In this document: piece by piece, positions 9,845 to 19,673 of the stretch
Numbering within the stretch: position 1 is the first letter of the stretch
Layout of the letters: each line of letters starts with the position of its first letter
Origin: Actinacidiphila yeochonensis CN732
GTDB taxonomy: Bacteria; Actinomycetota; Actinomycetes; Streptomycetales; Streptomycetaceae
Reading direction: 5' to 3'
Assembly (NCBI RefSeq): GCF_000745345.1
Contig: NZ_JQNR01000005.1
Location: 3,782,001-3,846,000 of the forward strand
Length of the DNA stretch: 64,000 nt
Notes under the pieces: generated by a model
Databases searched by the model: none
What the model was told of the DNA's origin: nothing
Seen by the model: the letters and a program-made list of their open reading frames with translations, nothing else
Made by a program: the position numbers and the translations under genes

Positions 9845-11053
9845 GTGGCGGATGTCATGCCGCAGGAGGGCGTGCTCGGCGCGCCGGGACGGCTCGCGCC
9901 GGCGGCCGGCCGCAGAACGCACCCGGCACCGTCCCTGCTCGCGCCCGCCGAGCCCGCGGACACCGCCTGCCCGCCCGCGTCCGGCGCGGTCCTCGACCCC
10001 GACGACCTGCCCGACGGCCTGCTCGTGGCGGACTCCGCCGGCCTGGTGGTCGGCTTCAACGCCGCCGCCGCCCGGATCACCGCCCTCGACCCGGCCGCGG
10101 TGCTCGGCCGCCCGGTCGAGCAGGCGCTGCCGCTGGAGGACCTCGACGGCCGCCGCTGGTGGCAGCTGACCGACCCGTACGGCGGGCTGGCCATCCGCAC
10201 CGGCCAGCCGGAGCGCAACCTGCTGCTGCCCGGCGGCCGGGAGGTGCTGGTCGCCGCCCGCTACGTGCGCTCCCACCCGCGCGGCCCCGTCGTCCGGCTC
10301 GTGGTCACCCTGCGCGGCACCGAGGCCCGGCGCCGCACCGAACGCTCGCACGCCGAGCTGATCGCCACCGTCGCCCACGAGCTGCGCTCCCCGCTGACCT
10401 CGGTGAAGGGCTTCACGGCCACCCTGCTGGCGAAGTGGGAGCGTTTCACCGACGACCAGAAGAAGCTCATGCTGGAGACGGTGGACGCGGACGCCAACCG
10501 GGTGACCCGGCTGATCGCCGAGCTGCTGGACATCTCCCGGATCGACTCCGGCCGGCTGGAGGTGCACCGCCAGCCCGTCGACATGGTTGCCGCCGTCCGC
10601 CGCCACGTCGAGGCCCACCTCGCGGCGGGCCAGCCCGCCGACCGGTTCGCCGTGCAGGTCGCCGCCGGGCTGCCGCAGCTGTGGGCCGACCCCGACAAGG
10701 TCGACCAGATCCTGGGCAACCTGCTGGAAAACGCCGTGCGCCACGGCGACGGACGCGTCACCATTGAGGTCGCGGCGGCCCGCGCGACGGGCGGGGACGG
10801 CGCCGAACGCGACACGGAGGGCACGGCGGTCACGGTGAGCGACGAGGGTCCCGGCATCCCCGAGGAGTCGGTGGGTCGCGTCTTCACCCGCTTCTGGCGG
10901 GGCAGCAAGCGCGGCGGCACCGGGCTGGGCCTGTACATCGTCAAAGGCATCGTGGAGGCGCACGGCGGCGCCATCAGCGTGGGCCGGGCCCCCGGCGGCG
11001 GCGCCGAGTTCCGATTTACCCTGCCCGTCGGGGCCCCCGCGTTCCTGGGCTGA
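9845..11053 (+). CDS. PAS-containing sensor histidine kinase
   Basis: A 402-aa soluble histidine kinase. A PAS-like domain lies at about residues 50-160 (DLPDGLLVADSAGLVVGFNA). It is followed by a HisKA domain with the phospho-accepting His (TVAHELRSPLTSVKGFTATL) and a HATPase_c domain with N (GNLLENAVRHGDG), G1 (VSDEGPGIPEES) and G2 (GGTGLGLYIVKGIVEAHGG) boxes. No membrane segments are present. GTG 9845 is chosen because it sits six bases after a G-rich ribosome site. No response regulator is adjacent, so it is an orphan in this window; its place between the SpoU gene and pheS is conserved. Confidence 0.88.
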   Translation: MADVMPQEGVLGAPGRLAPAAGRRTHPAPSLLAPAEPADTACPPASGAVLDPDDLPDGLLVADSAGLVVGFNAAAARITALDPAAVLGRPVEQALPLEDLDGRRWWQLTDPYGGLAIRTGQPERNLLLPGGREVLVAARYVRSHPRGPVVRLVVTLRGTEARRRTERSHAELIATVAHELRSPLTSVKGFTATLLAKWERFTDDQKKLMLETVDADANRVTRLIAELLDISRIDSGRLEVHRQPVDMVAAVRRHVEAHLAAGQPADRFAVQVAAGLPQLWADPDKVDQILGNLLENAVRHGDGRVTIEVAAARATGGDGAERDTEGTAVTVSDEGPGIPEESVGRVFTRFWRGSKRGGTGLGLYIVKGIVEAHGGAISVGRAPGGGAEFRFTLPVGAPAFLG

Positions 11054-11057
11054 GCCC

Positions 11058-11077
11058 GGCCGGCGAAAGCGCCGGCC
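11058..11077 (+). terminator. GC hairpin after the kinase gene
   Basis: GGCCGGCG, loop AAAG, CGCCGGCC: an 8-bp perfect stem with a GNRA-like loop directly after the kinase stop codon. No T tract follows, as is common for actinomycete terminators. Confidence 0.4.
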
Positions 11078-11267
11078 CGCCGGCCCCGCGCGGCAGCCGC
11101 CCCGGCGGGCGTCCACGCGCGTTGTCCACAGGCGGGCACGCGGCGGCAGCGGGCGGTTGTACGGACCCGGATAGACTCGGCCCCTGGCACGCGTCCGAAA
11201 AGGTCCGCCTCCTGCGAGGCCGTCCCTGGGAGGCCCGCCACCAGCATCCAATGCGGAACGGGAAGAG

Positions 11268-12389
11268 ATGTCGGCACCGAACAAGTCGTACGACCCAGTG
11301 GAGGTCGAGGCGTTGCAGCCGGAGCAGATCGAGCGGATGCGCGACGAGGCACTCGCCGCGATCGCGGCTGCCGCCGATCTTGACGCACTGGCCCACGTCA
11401 AGACCGCGCACACCGGCGGCACCTCGCCGCTCGCGCTGGCCAACCGGGAGATCGGCGCGCTGCCGCCCCAGGCCAAGGCGGAGGCGGGCAAGCGGGTCGG
11501 ACAGGCCCGCGGCGCCGTCAACAAGGCGCTGGCCGCCCGGCAGGCCGAGCTGGAGACGGAGCGGGACGTCCGCGTGCTGGTCGAGGAGGCGGTGGACGTC
11601 ACCCTTCCGTACGACCGCAGGCCGGCCGGCGCCCGCCACCCGATGACCACGCTCAGCGAGCGCATCGAGGACATCTTCACCGCGATGGGCTACGAGGTCG
11701 CGGAGGGTCCCGAGGTCGAGGCGGAGTGGTTCAACTTCGACGCCCTCAACATCTCGGTGGACAACCCGGTCCGCAGCGAGCAGGACACCATGTTCCTGGC
11801 CGGCCCGGACGGCACCGAGGACACCGGCCGGGTGCTGCGCACCCACACCTCCGGGGTGCAGATCCGCTCCCTGCTCGAACGCGAGCTGCCGGTCTACGTG
11901 ATCGCCCCCGGCCGCGTCTACCGCACCGACGCGCTCGACGCCACGCACACCCCGGTCTTCCACCAGGTCGAGCTGCTCGCCGTGGACGAGGGCCTGACGA
12001 TGGCGGACCTCAAGGGCACGCTCGACCACATGGTGGTCTCCCTCTTCGGCGAGGGCATGACGACCCGGCTGCGGCCGAACCACTTCCCGTTCACCGAGCC
12101 GTCCGCCGAGATGGACATGCTCTGCTACGTCTGCCGCGGCACGTCCGCCGAGGACCCGGAGCGCCCCTGCCGCACCTGCTCCTCCGAGGGCTGGATCGAG
12201 CTGGGCGGCTGCGGCGTGGTCAACCCCAAGGTGCTGACCGCCTGCGGTATCGACCCCCAGCGGTACAGCGGCTTCGCGTTCGGCTTCGGCATCGAGCGGA
12301 TGCTGATGTTCCGCCACAACGTCGAGGACATGCGAGACATCGTCGAGGGTGACGTGCGCTTCACCCTCCCGTTCGGGATGGAGATCTGA
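11268..12389 (+). CDS. pheS: Phenylalanyl-tRNA synthetase alpha subunit
   Basis: The 373-aa catalytic subunit of the (alpha-beta)2 enzyme that charges tRNA-Phe. It has the N-terminal coiled coil (residues 15-110) and the class II core: motif 1 region (HPMTTLSERIEDIFTAMGYE), motif 2 (SGVQIRSLL to GRVYRTDALDATHTPVFHQ) and motif 3 (GFGIERMLMFRHNVEDMR). ATG 11268 follows GGGAAGAG. The stop overlaps the pheT start by one base (TGATG), indicating translational coupling. TAGACT at 11172 could be a -10 element, but no good -35 is seen. Confidence 0.97.
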   Translation: MSAPNKSYDPVEVEALQPEQIERMRDEALAAIAAAADLDALAHVKTAHTGGTSPLALANREIGALPPQAKAEAGKRVGQARGAVNKALAARQAELETERDVRVLVEEAVDVTLPYDRRPAGARHPMTTLSERIEDIFTAMGYEVAEGPEVEAEWFNFDALNISVDNPVRSEQDTMFLAGPDGTEDTGRVLRTHTSGVQIRSLLERELPVYVIAPGRVYRTDALDATHTPVFHQVELLAVDEGLTMADLKGTLDHMVVSLFGEGMTTRLRPNHFPFTEPSAEMDMLCYVCRGTSAEDPERPCRTCSSEGWIELGGCGVVNPKVLTACGIDPQRYSGFAFGFGIERMLMFRHNVEDMRDIVEGDVRFTLPFGMEI

Positions 12390-14905
12390 TGCGGGTCCCG
12401 CTTTCTTGGCTGCGGGAGTACGTCGACCTGCCGGCCGGCACCACCGGCCGCGACGTCCAGGCCAAGCTCATCTCCGCCGGCCTGGAGGTCGAGGCCGTCG
12501 AGCAGCTCGGCGCCGACCTGACGGGCCCGCTGGTGGTCGGCGAGGTGCTCACCATCGAGGAGCTGGAGGGCTTCAAGAAGCCCATCCGCTTCTGCACCGT
12601 CGACGTGGGCAAGGCCAACGGCAGCGGTGAGCCGCAGGAGATCGTCTGCGGCGCCCGCAACTTCGCCGTCGGCGACAAGGTCGTCGTGGTGCTGCCCGGC
12701 GCCGTGCTGCCCGGCAACTTCGAGATCGCCGCCCGCACGACGTACGGCAAGGTCTCGCACGGCATGATCTGCTCCGCCAGCGAGCTGGGCATGGGCGACG
12801 ACCACGACGGCATCATCGTGCTGCCGCCGGAGCACGAGGCCGGCACCGACGCGATCGCGCTGCTGGAGCTCGTCGACGAGGTGCTGGACATCGCGGTCAC
12901 CCCGGACCGCGGCTACTGCCTGTCGATGCGCGGCGTGGCCCGCGAGGCCGCGACCGCCTTCGGGCTGCCGCTGAGCGACCCGGCGCTGATCGACGTGCCC
13001 GCGCCCAACGCCGCCGGCTACCCGGTGCGGGTCGCCGACCCGGCCGCCTGCGACCGGTTCACCGCCCGCACCGTCACCGGCGTGCACCACGAGGCCCGCT
13101 CGCCGATCTGGCTCCAGCGGCGGCTGCAGAAGGTCGGCGTCCGGCCGATCTCGCTGGCCGTCGACATCACCAACTACGTGATGTTCGAGGTCGGCCAGCC
13201 GCTGCACGCCTACGACCGGGCCCGCCTCAACGGCCCGATCGGGGTGCGCCGCGCCGAGCCCGGCGAGCACCTCACCACCCTCGACGGCACCAAGCGCGAG
13301 CTGGACCCCGAGGACCTGGTGATCACCGACGACTCCGGCCCGATCGGCCTGGCCGGCGTGATGGGCGGCGCCAACACGGAGATCGCCGACGTCGCCGCGG
13401 AGACCGGCACCAGCGAGATCGTCATCGAGGCCGCGCACTTCGCGCCGACCGTGGTGGCCCGCGCGGCCCGCCGGCACCGGCTGTCCAGCGAGGCGTCCCG
13501 CCGCTTCGAGCGCGGCGCCGACCCGCAGGCCGCCTCCGCCGCCGCCCAGCGCGCGGTGGACCTGCTGGTGCTGCTGGCCGGCGGCACCGCCGAACCCGGC
13601 GTCACCGAGGTCGTCACGCCCTACCCGCCGCGCACCATCGCGATGCCCGCCGACCACCCGGAGAAGGTCGCCGGCACCACCTACGGCCGCGCCACGGTCG
13701 TCCGCCGCCTCCAGGAGGTCGGCTGCGACGTCTACGGCTCCGACGACCTGATCGTCACGGTGCCCAGCTGGCGGCCCGACCTCACCCAGCCCAACGACCT
13801 CGCCGAGGAGGTGCTGCGGCTGGAGGGCTACGAGAACCTGCCCTCCCGGCTGCCCCGGGTGCCCTCCCAGCGCGGCCTCACCGAGTCGCAGCGGCTGCGC
13901 CGCCGGGTCGGCCGCGCCCTGGCCGGCGCCGGCTACGTCGAGGCGCCGACCTACCCCTTCCTCGACCCGGCCGTGCTGGACCAGTTCGGCGCCGGCGCCG
14001 ACGACAGGCGGCGGGACGTGGTGCGGCTGGCCAACCCCATCGACGACACCCAGCCGGCGCTGCGCACCACCCTGCTGCCCGGGCTGCTGGCCACCCTGCG
14101 CCGCAACCACGGGCGCGGCGCGCACGACCTGGCGCTCTTCGAGACCGGGCTGGTCTTCCACCCCACCGAGGGCAGCCGGGCCGCCGCGCTCCGCGAGGTG
14201 CCGGTGGACCGCCGCCCCTCCGACGAGCAGATCGCCGCGCTCAAGGCGGCGCTGCCGTACCAGCCGCGGCACGTCGCCGTGGTGCTCGGCGGGGCCCGCG
14301 AGCCCGAGGGCTGGTGGGGCCAGGGCCGCCCGGCCACCTGGGCCGACGCGGTCGAGGCGGGTCGGATCGTCGCCCGCGAGGCACGGGTGACGCCGACCGT
14401 CCGCGCCGCCCAGTACGCGCCGTTCCACCCGGGCCGGTGCGCCGAGTTCACCGCGACGGGTCCGGACGGCACCGAGGTGGTCCTGGGCCACGCCGGCGAG
14501 CTGCACCCCCGCACGGTGAAGGCGCTGGGCCTGCCCGAGCGCGCCTGCGCCATGGAGCTGGACATCGACGCGCTGGAGCGGGTCGGCGGACAGCCCGCCG
14601 TGGGCGCCACGGTGTCGACGTTCCCGGTGGCCACCCAGGACGTCGCCCTCGTGGTGGACGCGGGCGTGCCCGCGGCCGACGTCGAGGCCGCGCTGCGCGA
14701 AGGGGCCGGCCCGCTGCTGGAGTCCCTGCGGCTGTTCGACGTCTTCACCGGCGAGCAGATCGGCGAGGGCCGCAAGTCGCTGGCCTACGCACTGCGGTTC
14801 CGGTCCCCGGGCCGGACGCTCACCGCGGACGAGGCCAGCGCCGCCCGCGACGCCGCGGTGGCAGCCGCCGCGGCCGCCACCGGAGCCCAGCTCCGAGGCG
14901 CCTGA
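12389..14905 (+). CDS. pheT: Phenylalanyl-tRNA synthetase beta subunit
   Basis: An 838-aa beta subunit with the full domain order: N-terminal B1 (MRVPLSWLREYVDLP), the tRNA-binding OB domain (VVGEVLTIEELEGF, EIVCGARNFAVGDKV), the B3/B4 editing domain (HHEARSPIWLQRRLQKVGVR to SSEASRRFERGADPQA), B5, the catalytic-like core (NPIDDTQPALRTTLLPGLLA) and the C-terminal ferredoxin-like anticodon-binding domain (STFPVATQDVALVVD to FRSPGRTLTADEA). It is coupled to pheS. Confidence 0.97.
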   Translation: MRVPLSWLREYVDLPAGTTGRDVQAKLISAGLEVEAVEQLGADLTGPLVVGEVLTIEELEGFKKPIRFCTVDVGKANGSGEPQEIVCGARNFAVGDKVVVVLPGAVLPGNFEIAARTTYGKVSHGMICSASELGMGDDHDGIIVLPPEHEAGTDAIALLELVDEVLDIAVTPDRGYCLSMRGVAREAATAFGLPLSDPALIDVPAPNAAGYPVRVADPAACDRFTARTVTGVHHEARSPIWLQRRLQKVGVRPISLAVDITNYVMFEVGQPLHAYDRARLNGPIGVRRAEPGEHLTTLDGTKRELDPEDLVITDDSGPIGLAGVMGGANTEIADVAAETGTSEIVIEAAHFAPTVVARAARRHRLSSEASRRFERGADPQAASAAAQRAVDLLVLLAGGTAEPGVTEVVTPYPPRTIAMPADHPEKVAGTTYGRATVVRRLQEVGCDVYGSDDLIVTVPSWRPDLTQPNDLAEEVLRLEGYENLPSRLPRVPSQRGLTESQRLRRRVGRALAGAGYVEAPTYPFLDPAVLDQFGAGADDRRRDVVRLANPIDDTQPALRTTLLPGLLATLRRNHGRGAHDLALFETGLVFHPTEGSRAAALREVPVDRRPSDEQIAALKAALPYQPRHVAVVLGGAREPEGWWGQGRPATWADAVEAGRIVAREARVTPTVRAAQYAPFHPGRCAEFTATGPDGTEVVLGHAGELHPRTVKALGLPERACAMELDIDALERVGGQPAVGATVSTFPVATQDVALVVDAGVPAADVEAALREGAGPLLESLRLFDVFTGEQIGEGRKSLAYALRFRSPGRTLTADEASAARDAAVAAAAAATGAQLRGA

Positions 14906-14951
14906 CCGGCCGCCGACCGGGGCCCCGCCCCGGTCGGCACCCGCTGCCCCA

Positions 14952-14994
14952 TCGCGCCCCCACGGCACCTGCCGTGGGGGCGCGCTGCTTTTCC
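14952..14994 (+). terminator. Intrinsic terminator of the pheST operon
   Basis: A perfect 13-bp stem, GCGCCCCCACGGC (14954-14966) with GCCGTGGGGGCGC (14971-14983) and loop ACCT, is followed by GCTGCTTTT. It begins 49 bp after the pheT stop. Confidence 0.85.
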
Positions 14995-15096
14995 GGCCTT
15001 TTCCGGCCCTTTCCGGTCCCTACTCGGGCCCTTTCCAGCCGGGTGGGCGCGCCGGGCCTACGGCGCGCTCGCGGGCGCTCCCGCCCGGCACCCGAG

Positions 15097-15154
15097 GGCG
15101 ACCTGGAGGCGAGGCGACGGCGCATCCGACGGCGACCTGGAAGCGAAGCGACGG
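15097..15154. repeat. 24-bp imperfect direct repeat upstream of the ABC ATPase gene
   Basis: Two 24-bp copies (15097-15120 and 15131-15154), both starting GGCGACCTGGA, differ at two positions and have a 34-bp period. They lie in the otherwise geneless 340-bp stretch between the pheST terminator and the ABC gene. They could be regulatory or just simple-sequence expansion. Confidence 0.5.
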
Positions 15155-15342
15155 CGAGCCGGGTGGCCGGCGGGCGCTTGCCGCGCCAGGGTGGTAGCGG
15201 ACACACCCGACCTGACCGGGACGTACGCGGGCGAACTTCCCCGTAACCGGAAACGCGCGGGCCCGCATCCGGGCCGGGCCCGGCCGCCCCGGGGTCCGCC
15301 GGCCCCCGCCCGGGTGGAACGCCGCAGGCAAGGAGCACCGAC

Positions 15343-16413
15343 GTGACGGACGACGCGAGCCCCCGGCAACCGCCCGCCCGTCCGGGCCGCCCGCTCGGCC
15401 CGGCCCGTCCGGAGAGCGTGCCGCTCGACGGCGTCCGGCGCGGAGAAGCGCCGCCGGCCGACGGCCCGGCCCCCGCGGACGCGTTGGCAGACTCAGCACC
15501 CGCCGAGGCCAGGGCCGAGGCCGACACCGTGACCGAGGCCGCCCCGGCTCCCGCCCCCGCGCCCGGAGCGGCGGCCGGCTCCGCACCCGCGCGCACCGCG
15601 CGGGCGGACGGTACGGTCCGTACGGACGCCGAAGGCGCGGCTGCGGGGACGGGCAGCCCCCGCGTGCCGACCGTGATCGTGGACGACCTGCACGTCACCT
15701 ACCGCATCCACACCAACGGCTCCGGCCACGGCAGCGCGGCCGCCGCCCTCGGCCGCCTGGTGACCCGCCGCGCCTCGCCGAACGTCCACCTCGTGCACGC
15801 GCTGCGCGGCATCAGCTTCACGGCCTACCGGGGGGAGGCCATCGGCATCATCGGCTCCAACGGCTCCGGCAAGTCCACCCTGCTCAAGGCCATCGCCGGG
15901 CTGCTTCCGGCCGAACGCGGCCGGGTGCACACCGACGGCCAGCCCGCGCTGCTGGGCGTCAACGCCGCCCTGATGAACGACCTCACCGGCAGTGTCAACG
16001 TCGTCCTGGGCGGCCTGGCCATGGGGATGAGCCGCGAGGAGGTCATGGAGAGCTACCAGGAGATCGTCGAGTTCTCCGGGATCAACGAGAAGGGCGACTT
16101 CATCTCGCTGCCGATGCGCACGTACTCCTCCGGTATGGCGGCCAGGCTGCGGTTCTCCATCGCCGCCGCCAAGCAGCACGACGTGCTGATGATCGACGAG
16201 GCGCTGTCCACCGGGGACCGGGCCTTCCAGCGGCGGTCCGAGGAGCGCATCCGCGAGCTGCGCGCGGAGGCCGGCACGGTCTTCCTGGTCAGCCACAACA
16301 ACAAGTCCATCCGGGACACCTGCGACCGCGTCCTGTGGGTGGAGAAGGGCGAGCTGCTGCACGACGGCCCCACCGAGGAGGTGGTCGCCGCCTACGAGGC
16401 CCGGCACGGATGA
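15343..16413 (+). CDS. ABC transporter ATPase of the polysaccharide/teichoic-acid export type
   Basis: A 356-aa protein. After about 105 residues of Pro/Ala-rich, probably disordered N-terminus comes an ATPase of the TagH/Wzt class (VDDLHVTYRIHTN, VHALRGISFTAYRGEAIGII). Walker A is GSNGSGKST; the signature is YSSGMAARLRFSIA in place of LSGGQ, typical for O-antigen and teichoic-acid exporters; Walker B is DVLMIDEALSTGD; the H-loop is VFLVSHNNKS. It would power export of a lipid-linked cell-wall polymer. GTG 15343 follows AAGGAG. The partner membrane protein is not in this window. Confidence 0.85.
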   Translation: MTDDASPRQPPARPGRPLGPARPESVPLDGVRRGEAPPADGPAPADALADSAPAEARAEADTVTEAAPAPAPAPGAAAGSAPARTARADGTVRTDAEGAAAGTGSPRVPTVIVDDLHVTYRIHTNGSGHGSAAAALGRLVTRRASPNVHLVHALRGISFTAYRGEAIGIIGSNGSGKSTLLKAIAGLLPAERGRVHTDGQPALLGVNAALMNDLTGSVNVVLGGLAMGMSREEVMESYQEIVEFSGINEKGDFISLPMRTYSSGMAARLRFSIAAAKQHDVLMIDEALSTGDRAFQRRSEERIRELRAEAGTVFLVSHNNKSIRDTCDRVLWVEKGELLHDGPTEEVVAAYEARHG

Positions 16414-16452
16414 CGCGCGGCCCGAGCCGCCGCCCCGCGGCGAAGGCGGAAA

Positions 16453-16497
16453 GCGGGCGGGGGCCCGACCGGTCGCACCGGTCGGGCCCCCGCCCGC
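16453..16497. terminator. 21-bp perfect inverted repeat, bidirectional terminator
   Basis: The arms 16453-16473 and 16477-16497 are perfectly complementary over 21 bp with a 3-nt loop (CGC). It lies between two converging genes (ABC ATPase and S15 peptidase), so it most likely terminates both. Confidence 0.8.
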
Positions 16498-16510
16498 GCT
16501 CGGCGGAATC

Positions 16511-18501
16511 TCAGCGCAGTCGCGCCGCCTGCGAGGCGGGCAGCGCGGCAGCCGGCCCACCCGTCGGGGCGGTGGCGCCGCCCGCCGTGCGGTGGCCGCC
16601 GGAGCCGCCGCGCAGGGCGTGGGCCAGCGCCGGGAGACCGCCGACGAGCGGCAGGTCGGCGCTGGACCGGGAGAGGTCGACGCTGATCGACGGCCTGGTG
16701 TCCGGGGCGACGATCAGCCCGTTGTCGGTCCCCGCCACGATCAGCGCGAGCCGGTGCCCGGCCGGGACCACGTGGTCACTGGAGGCCAGCTGGATGGTGA
16801 TGGTGTACGCCTTGCCCGGGGTGAGCGACACGCCGTGCAGCGACGGGTCGTAGTGCCCGAGGTCGGCCCAGCCGCGGCTGAAGACCGTCTGCTGGACGTT
16901 CTCGGTGTCCGCCGCCGTGTCGTAGTAGCAGGAGCTGTCCCCCGAGGTGCTCGCGCCCCAGCAGGACTTGCTCGACAGCGTGGTGGTGATGCCCTCCTCG
17001 TCGCCCTCGTAGTTCCGGATGGTCGACGGGCCGAGGTCGACCAGGACCGCGGACAGGTGCGCGCTGGTGGTGGACGGGGTCGCGGTGACCGTCACCGTGC
17101 CGCCGCCCGACAGCCGCAGGTCGCTGGAGAGCACCCCGGTGGTGAACGACACCTTGTCCCCGGTCGCCTGGTCCGCCTGCGCCGCCCAGTCGTCCTCGCT
17201 CTGCGAGGGGTCGTCGGTGTACTGCTCGCTGCCGCTCGCCGGCGGGGGCCGGCGCTCAGCGTGCCGAGGCCGTTGGCGGAGCCGGGCTTGAGGGCCACCT
17301 TGGTCGCGGTGGTGCCCGGGGCGGGCCAGACCGCGTCGGTGGTCCAGTGGTCGGGGGTCCGTTCGATGTCGGCCATCGGCTGGTCCTGGACACCGTTGTC
17401 GACGCCCATCAGGTAGTGGTCGAACCACTGGTGCAGGGTGTCGACCCAGGCGCTCCGCCGGTAGTCGAACGGGTCGACGTGACCGGTCTGCGACAGCCAG
17501 ATCTTGCGCTGCACCCCGTTCGCGGCGAGGGCGTTCCACCACTGGCCGAAGTTCTTGGTGCGCACGTTGAGGTCCTGCATGCCCTGCGCGACGAAGACGC
17601 TGGCCTTCACCTTCGAGGCGTCGGCGTAGTAGTCGCGCTGCTGCCAGGCACTGGTCCAGTCGCCGTCGCGCGGCGCCCCGTCGCGCAGTGCCTGCTCCTC
17701 GGCGGAGCACTTGGACTGCGCGTTCGGACTCTCGACCTCGTAGGCGAGGTCGTCGGGGCCGCCGTCGTAGAGGGCCGCGCCCTGCGCGAAGTAGTAGTCG
17801 TACCAGGAGCTGATGCCGCTGATGTCGACGATGGTCTTCAGCCCGTCGACGCCCGTGGCGGCGACGCCGTTGGCGATGGTGCCGTCCCAGCTCTTGCCGA
17901 TCATGCCGACCGACCCGTTGGACCAGCTCGCCCGCGCGGTGCTGCTCCCGGTGCGGCTGGTGTACGCGGTGGCCCTGCCGTTCAGCCAGTCGATGACGGC
18001 CTTGGCGGAGGTGATGTCGGAGGGGCCGCCGACGTCGACGCAGCCGTCGGAGCGGTCGGTGCCCGCGAGGTCGACGAGCACGACGGCGTAGCCGCGCGGC
18101 ACGAAGTAGTTGTCGTAGTAGAGCGGGAAGCCCACCGGGTTCCCACTGCTGTCGTACGTCTTGATCTGGCTCTCGTTGCCGCGGCCGCAGCACGAGTAGT
18201 AGGGGCTGGCGTCCATGATGACCGGAACCCGTTTGCCGGCCGCGGCGGGTTCCGATGGCCTGATGATGTCCGCCGCCACCCGGTCGGACGTGCCGTCGTG
18301 GTCGCTGTCGAGGCCGGTGTCGACCCAGACCGACTGGCGGACGGCGTTGGCGTAGGAGTCGACCGGTTGGGTGCCGGCGGCCCGTGGGTGCGGACCGGCG
18401 TGCGCGGCGGCCGGGGCGAGGAGGACGAACATCAGGGCGGCGAGTACCGCCGCCACGACGGACGTCGAGCGGGTACGGGATCTCCGAGTATGTGACAGCA
18501 C
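16511..18501 (-). CDS. Exported X-Pro dipeptidyl-peptidase-like S15 hydrolase (frame break)
   Basis: Restored, this is a Sec-exported serine hydrolase of the S15/CocE class. A signal peptide ends near AAAHAG (about residue 35). The alpha/beta-hydrolase domain has the nucleophile elbow GMIGKSWDGT (Ser), an acid at FVAQGMQDLNVR and His at LSQTGHVDPFDYRR. The C-terminal jelly-roll (LSGGGTVTVTATPSTTSAHL to DTRPSISVDLSRSS) is in another frame: the frame breaks at the five-G run 17244-17248 (plus strand), and one added base joins NGLGTLSAG to PPASGSEQYTDDP. As written the first frame stops at 17092. Such enzymes release X-Pro dipeptides from peptides outside the cell. Confidence 0.8.
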
Positions 18502-18691
18502 CCCGGGACGCTATCGCCTGACGCCGTCATGACAATAGATCGTTTTCGAGACACCCGGCCGGTCCGGGGCCCGGCGCCGAGGACGGCTCGCGACCCCGAT
18601 CCACCTGGGCCCGGGCCGATCCGACCGGGCCAGGCGGACCGACGGGCACGTTAGTGGCCGCCGACGGAGAAGCGGGCGACCACGGAGACGA

Positions 18692-19549
18692 TCAGTAGCT
18701 GTAGAAGCCCGCGCCGGACTTGCGGCCCAGACGGCCGGCGTCCACCATCCGCCGGAGGAGCGGCGGCGCCGCGTACAGCGGTTCCTTGAACTCGTCGTAC
18801 ATGGACTCGGCGATGGCCGCGACGGTGTCCAGGCCGATCAGGTCGGAGAGCCGCAGCGGGCCCATCGGGTGGGCGCAGCCCATCTCCATGCCGTTGTCGA
18901 TGTCCTCGCGGGTGGCGATGCCCGACTCGAACATCCGGACCGCCGACAGCAGGTACGGCACCAGCAGCGCGTTGACGACGAAGCCGGAGCGGTCCCGGGC
19001 CCGGATCGGGTGCTTGCCGAGCACCTCGGTGACCAGGTGCTCGGCCCGCTTCAGGGTCTCGCTGCCGGTGGTGAGCGCCGGGATCAGCTCGACCAGGCGC
19101 TGCACCGGAGCCGGGTTGAAGAAGTGGATGCCCATCACCATGTCGGGGCGGGAGGTCGCCACCGCGAGCCGGACCAGGGGGATGGAGGAGGTGTTGGAGG
19201 CGAGGATGGCGTCCTCGCGGGTGACCACCTGGTCCAGGACCCGGAAGATGTCCAGCTTCACCTGCTCGTCCTCGACCACCGCCTCGATGACCAGGTCCCG
19301 GTCGGCGAGGTCGCCCAGGTCGGTGGTGAAGGTCAGGCGCTCCAGGACGGCGTCGCGGTCCTGCTCGCTGATCTTGCCGCGCTCCGCGGCGCGCCCGAGG
19401 GAGTTCGCCAGCCGGGCCCGGCCCAGCTCCAGCGCCTCGCCGGTGGTCTCGGCGACCTTGACGTCGAGCCCGGCCCGCGCGCACACCTCCGCGATGCCCG
19501 ACCCCATCTGCCCCGCGCCCACCACTCCGACGCGCTGGATGTCACTCAC
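18692..19549 (-). CDS. 3-hydroxybutyryl/3-hydroxyacyl-CoA dehydrogenase
   Basis: A 285-aa NAD-dependent dehydrogenase. The Rossmann fold opens with VGVVGAGQMGSGIAEVCARA. The catalytic His lies in GIHFFNPAPVQRLVELIP, preceded by ILASNTSSIPL, and the C-terminal domain has GFVVNALLVPYL and HPMGPLRLSDLIGLD. It oxidises (S)-3-hydroxyacyl-CoA in beta-oxidation or butyrate-type metabolism, or runs in reverse in acetoacetyl-CoA reduction. It stands alone; the S15 gene lies downstream on the same strand across a 190-bp gap. Confidence 0.93.
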   Translation of the reverse strand: MSDIQRVGVVGAGQMGSGIAEVCARAGLDVKVAETTGEALELGRARLANSLGRAAERGKISEQDRDAVLERLTFTTDLGDLADRDLVIEAVVEDEQVKLDIFRVLDQVVTREDAILASNTSSIPLVRLAVATSRPDMVMGIHFFNPAPVQRLVELIPALTTGSETLKRAEHLVTEVLGKHPIRARDRSGFVVNALLVPYLLSAVRMFESGIATREDIDNGMEMGCAHPMGPLRLSDLIGLDTVAAIAESMYDEFKEPLYAAPPLLRRMVDAGRLGRKSGAGFYSY

Positions 19550-19673
19550 TCGTCAATCCTTCCGCCGATGCCTGCCGGGCCCAGCATCCGGGCGGGGCCC
19601 ACCCGACCGACGTTACCGCCCGGTGCCGTCCGCGGGCCCTGGCGGGGCCGGACCCGCGGACAGCGTCCCGGTG

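Noticed and set aside
11149..11177. Promoter for pheS at TAGACT
   Set aside because: The -10-like hexamer has no acceptable -35 at 16-19 bp spacing, so it was not listed.
12125..14968. 947-aa minus-strand open frame opposite pheT
   Set aside because: Shadow of pheT; Gly/Arg/Val/Asp-rich without any domain pattern.
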